NCBI GenBank assembly: GCA_023399055.1
Contig: JAEWQV010000010.1
Coordinates: 682,001 to 746,000, forward strand
Source: Bacillota bacterium
GTDB taxonomy: Bacteria > Bacillota > Clostridia > Lachnospirales > Lachnospiraceae
Reading direction: 5' to 3'
Length of the DNA: 64,000 bases
Each line of letters starts with the position of its first letter. Position 1 is the first letter of the stretch. A program made the translations under genes and the position numbers. The notes under the pieces are model-generated. The model was not told the DNA's origin. It made no database searches and saw only the letters and a list, made by a program, of their open reading frames with translations. Below are positions 61,556-64,000 of the stretch, one piece after another.

Positions 61556-62104
61556 TTAAAATAACAACTTGTTTCCTTTTTCAAATATATGAAAGATTTC
61601 TTCCTGCTGTTCTTCAATTAGCAAATCAGCTTTTATTGCGTTACTCTGCGAAACATTTTTATAAATAAAATAGGGCAAGATCCATCCGGTAAAGGCAGGT
61701 ATTGCAAGAATAATACATAACAGTATCATTGGTGGTGCTGCCGTAACTGCAAAAACCGATCCAGCCATAAATGCTGTTCCTATGATACCTATACTAAGCG
61801 CATACATCCTAGCTTTTGAGGTTTTTGATTTTTCGAGCTTATCTATTTCTTTTAAACAAAATTCAAAATTTCTTTGTAATCTGGTGAGCTCCATTTTGTT
61901 CATAATTTTTCGATTTCTCTTTAACCGGAGAACTACATTAGCGAATGGATTGGGTGTTGCTATTCCTGGATTCACATTCTCGTCCACCACCCATCCAAAG
62001 TTCTTATAACCATCGATCAGGAATGAAACCTTAGTTACATTTGTAATAACTTCCTTATATTCATAGCCCACGAACGATTGAGCATCTTTGTTTAATTCGC
62101 CCAT
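61556..62104 (-). CDS. Hypothetical membrane protein linked to a two-component system
   Basis: 182 residues. The first 95 are soluble and partly charged (KNRKIMNKMELTRLQRNFEF-like, read as RLKRNRKIMNKMELTRL), with two membrane helices (about 103-124 and 127-149) and a cytosolic tail. Not recognised. AAAGGGG precedes the ATG; it starts 24 bases after the kinase stop and ends before a strong terminator, so it is the third gene of the RR-HK operon. It may be an accessory or target of the kinase. Confidence 0.75.
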   Translation of the reverse strand: MGELNKDAQSFVGYEYKEVITNVTKVSFLIDGYKNFGWVVDENVNPGIATPNPFANVVLRLKRNRKIMNKMELTRLQRNFEFCLKEIDKLEKSKTSKARMYALSIGIIGTAFMAGSVFAVTAAPPMILLCIILAIPAFTGWILPYFIYKNVSQSNAIKADLLIEEQQEEIFHIFEKGNKLLF

Positions 62105-62128
62105 ACTCCATCCCCTTTTTAACTCAAC

Positions 62129-63205
62129 TTAAATATTTCCTTCCATTAGCGGTATCCTTACCGTAAAAGTTGTCCCTTTTCCTGGTGTGCTGTCCACCGT
62201 AATCGTACTATCATGCAATTGCAAAACCCGCATAGTCAATGCTAGACCCAAGCCATTTCCTTCCTTTGAATGAGAGGAATCCCCCTGATAAAACTTATCA
62301 AAAATATGCTTCAAGGTATCTTCCTTCATTCCACATCCCGTATCTGAAATAGAAACTATGAGATGTTCCTTGGTAGAAGTTTGTTTTAATGTTACAGTGC
62401 CACCAGTATCAGTAAATTTAATGGCATTGGACAAAAGATTATTCCAAACCAATTCCAGCAGACTATCATCTGCATATATCATTGCCTTATCTTCTATGTC
62501 CGCCTCAAATTCTATCTTCTTTCTCTCCCACACCTCTTCAAAAATTATAACACATTCACTTAGTTGCCTGCAGATATTATATTTTATAAATTCTGGCTTA
62601 ATCTTTTGATTTTCCAGTTTATTCAACCGTAAAATATTCGTAATCAAGTTGGCTAATCGTTTGGAACTATCCTCAATTGCTCGAGCATATTCAATTCTCT
62701 GATGGTCCGAAATTGACTCCTTTTGTAGGTATTCCGAGTAATTTTGAATTACTGAGATGGGTGTCTTTATCTCGTGAGACACATTTGATATAAAATCCGT
62801 TTTCAGAGTTTCAATACTCCCCAGCTCTTCTACCATTTTGTTAAAATCCAAGAACATATAATCTAAATAATCCATTTTATCCGCCGAATGCATCGGCTCC
62901 ACATAGACAGAAAAATCGCCATTTGCTACCTGATTTGTTGCCTTAGCAAAAGCCTGCATCGGTTTTTCATACCATTGGTTAATCTGTCTTGTGGTAAGAT
63001 AGGTAAAAACCGAAGCACATAGAAACCAGAAAAAAAGGATAAGGATAACATGTATTTCTGCTATGTTTTTGTAATCCATATATTTACCGAGGATGAAGAA
63101 TTGAACTGTAGTTATGGAACCAAAAAAGAATAAAGTCGCAAGAAATATCAACAGCACCTTTATATAATTTCTTCTCTTCGACCTTGTTCTATTTACTTTA
63201 GGCAT
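62129..63205 (-). CDS. Sensor histidine kinase (HisKA type)
   Basis: 358 residues. Two membrane helices (about 13-34 and 46-66) with a loop of only some ten residues between them, the layout of intramembrane-sensing kinases. Then HAMP-like region, HisKA with SNVSHEIKTPISVIQNYSEY, and ATPase with NNLLSNAIKFT, DTGCGM and GNGLGLALTMRV. A GGAG site lies before the ATG. It pairs with the OmpR-type regulator 29 bases upstream. Such short-loop kinases often respond to cell-envelope stress or antibiotics. Confidence 0.92.
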   Translation of the reverse strand: MPKVNRTRSKRRNYIKVLLIFLATLFFFGSITTVQFFILGKYMDYKNIAEIHVILILFFWFLCASVFTYLTTRQINQWYEKPMQAFAKATNQVANGDFSVYVEPMHSADKMDYLDYMFLDFNKMVEELGSIETLKTDFISNVSHEIKTPISVIQNYSEYLQKESISDHQRIEYARAIEDSSKRLANLITNILRLNKLENQKIKPEFIKYNICRQLSECVIIFEEVWERKKIEFEADIEDKAMIYADDSLLELVWNNLLSNAIKFTDTGGTVTLKQTSTKEHLIVSISDTGCGMKEDTLKHIFDKFYQGDSSHSKEGNGLGLALTMRVLQLHDSTITVDSTPGKGTTFTVRIPLMEGNI

Positions 63206-63234
63206 CTAAATTCTCCATTCCTTTAAAGTGTAAT

Positions 63235-63906
63235 TCATACCAATACCGCCTTATACCCAATTCCCCTCACTGTTACAATTTCAAATCCGTTGCATTCGGA
63301 GAACTTATCCCGCAATTTAGTCACATAAACATCTACTGCACGAAGGCTTGTATCAGAGTCAATTCCCCAGAATTCATCCATAAGTTGTGCTCTGGAGAAG
63401 GTTTTCTTAGGGTAAGAAAGTAATTTGAATATAATATTAAACTCTCTTGTGGTAACCGCTATTTCTTCCTCATTTATTGTGGCACTCATTGCATCTGCAT
63501 CAAGTGTAAGATTACCTATGGTTATTTTTCTTTCCATTTCGATATTAGCTCGACGAAGCAGTGCTCGAACACGAAGTAATAGCTCTACTAACTCAATGGG
63601 TTTTACCATATAATCGTCAATACCCAGTAAAAAACCTTTTTGTTTGGAGGACAAATCATCCTTAGCCGACATAAAAAGAATAGGAATGGTACCATTCACC
63701 TGACGTACCGTCCTTGCAAATTCAAAACCATCTATTTGCGGCATCATAATATCTGAAATTATAAGCTCATAGATATTGTTATACATTTCATCATATGCCT
63801 CGTTTGCATTCAGGCAACCTTTTGCCTGAAACCCGCTGTCCTTTAAATAAGTACAGATAATCTTATTAAGTTCCGTATCATCTTCCACAACCAATATGTT
63901 TATCAT
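63235..63906 (-). CDS. OmpR/PhoB-family response regulator
   Basis: 223 residues: receiver with D52 in LIISDIMMPQIDG and K in DDYMVKPIE, then winged-helix DNA-binding domain (TREFNIIFKLLSYPKKTFSR; VDVYVTKLRDKF; VRGIGYKAVL). The start is the ATG after GGAGGAGGAACA, ten codons inside the longest frame. First gene of the RR-HK-membrane protein operon. Confidence 0.93.
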   Translation of the reverse strand: MINILVVEDDTELNKIICTYLKDSGFQAKGCLNANEAYDEMYNNIYELIISDIMMPQIDGFEFARTVRQVNGTIPILFMSAKDDLSSKQKGFLLGIDDYMVKPIELVELLLRVRALLRRANIEMERKITIGNLTLDADAMSATINEEEIAVTTREFNIIFKLLSYPKKTFSRAQLMDEFWGIDSDTSLRAVDVYVTKLRDKFSECNGFEIVTVRGIGYKAVLV

Positions 63907-63935
63907 TGTTCCTCCTCCACTATGAGCCAGGCTCA

Positions 63936-64000
63936 TTAACCTTCGATTGACAGGTCTCCTTGTTTTTCAAACTTTTTTACTCTGGCAATCATATAACAGC
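63936..64000 (-). CDS. Possible 3' end of an upstream gene (partial)
   Basis: The reading frame entering from the right edge ends MIARVKKFEKQGDLSIEG and stops at 63936-63938, 29 bases before the response regulator ATG. The composition looks coding, but the piece is too short to identify. Confidence 0.35.
   Translation of the reverse strand, partial: CYMIARVKKFEKQGDLSIEG

Noticed and set aside
1..64000. tRNA, rRNA, transposase or prophage genes
   Set aside because: None were recognised on either strand by reading; a tRNA or Rfam scan would be decisive.

Overview
The window reads as one AT-rich chromosomal stretch of a Gram-positive, plant- or glycan-degrading clostridium of the family Lachnospiraceae. 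It most resembles Lachnoclostridium (Clostridium) phytofermentans; that is an inference from gene content and style, not a database match. Supporting signs are intracellular glycoside phosphorylases (GH65 and two GH94), lipoprotein-type sugar ABC transporters with YesM/YesN sensors, GHKL/LytTR signalling, strong AGGAGG ribosome binding sites, Gram-positive lipoboxes and no outer-membrane functions. No tRNA, rRNA, CRISPR array, transposase, prophage or insertion sequence was recognised.

Region by region: (1) 1-9.8 kb is an alpha-glucoside locus. A GH65 phosphorylase, a SemiSWEET-type membrane protein, a lipoprotein plus two permeases and a GH36 alpha-galactosidase form one leftward operon. A beta-phosphoglucomutase, cut by the window edge, lies beyond the terminator. 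A divergent LacI regulator is next door, and a LacI-type operator sits inside the spacer of the operon promoter. (2) 9.9-14.6 kb holds an orphan acidic protein, a membrane-linked XRE regulator with a tiny protein carrying an OadB-like signature, and a YtrA-type GntR/ABC/permease operon. (3) 14.7-23.4 kb holds two GH3 enzymes (one cytosolic, paired with GtrA; one membrane-anchored with swapped domains) flanking an AgrC/AgrA-like pair. Both GH3 promoters carry similar direct repeats with a 21-bp period, which I propose are LytTR boxes. (4) 24-37.6 kb is a mixed stretch: a DUF6873-like/radical SAM fusion, TetR-CPBP, Crp/Fnr with a YdcZ pair, nitroreductase, a heterodimeric ABC exporter, ahpF and ahpC with a PerR-like box, and an ABC exporter remnant.

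(5) 37.8-56 kb is a beta-glucan utilisation locus, all leftward. It has two GH94 phosphorylases, an intracellular GH30, a membrane-anchored beta-helix protein, a sugar ABC transporter, and a second lipoprotein with its YesM/YesN system and a small cupin. The logic is outside trimming, import of oligosaccharides, then phosphorolysis to sugar phosphate. (6) 56.4-64 kb holds CPBP, a DUF4886-like SGNH hydrolase, an SDR with two small proteins, a chemoreceptor without an extracellular sensor, and an OmpR-type two-component system with a partner membrane protein.

Intergenic DNA is rich in perfect hairpins. Two families of dispersed intergenic repeats can be seen: an 88-bp unit carrying an extended -10 promoter, tandem at 8.2 kb with a diverged copy at 57.9 kb, and a short palindrome at 8.69, 12.53 and 56.07 kb. 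Most gene starts were set by ribosome binding site spacing, and several are moved inward from the longest open frame.
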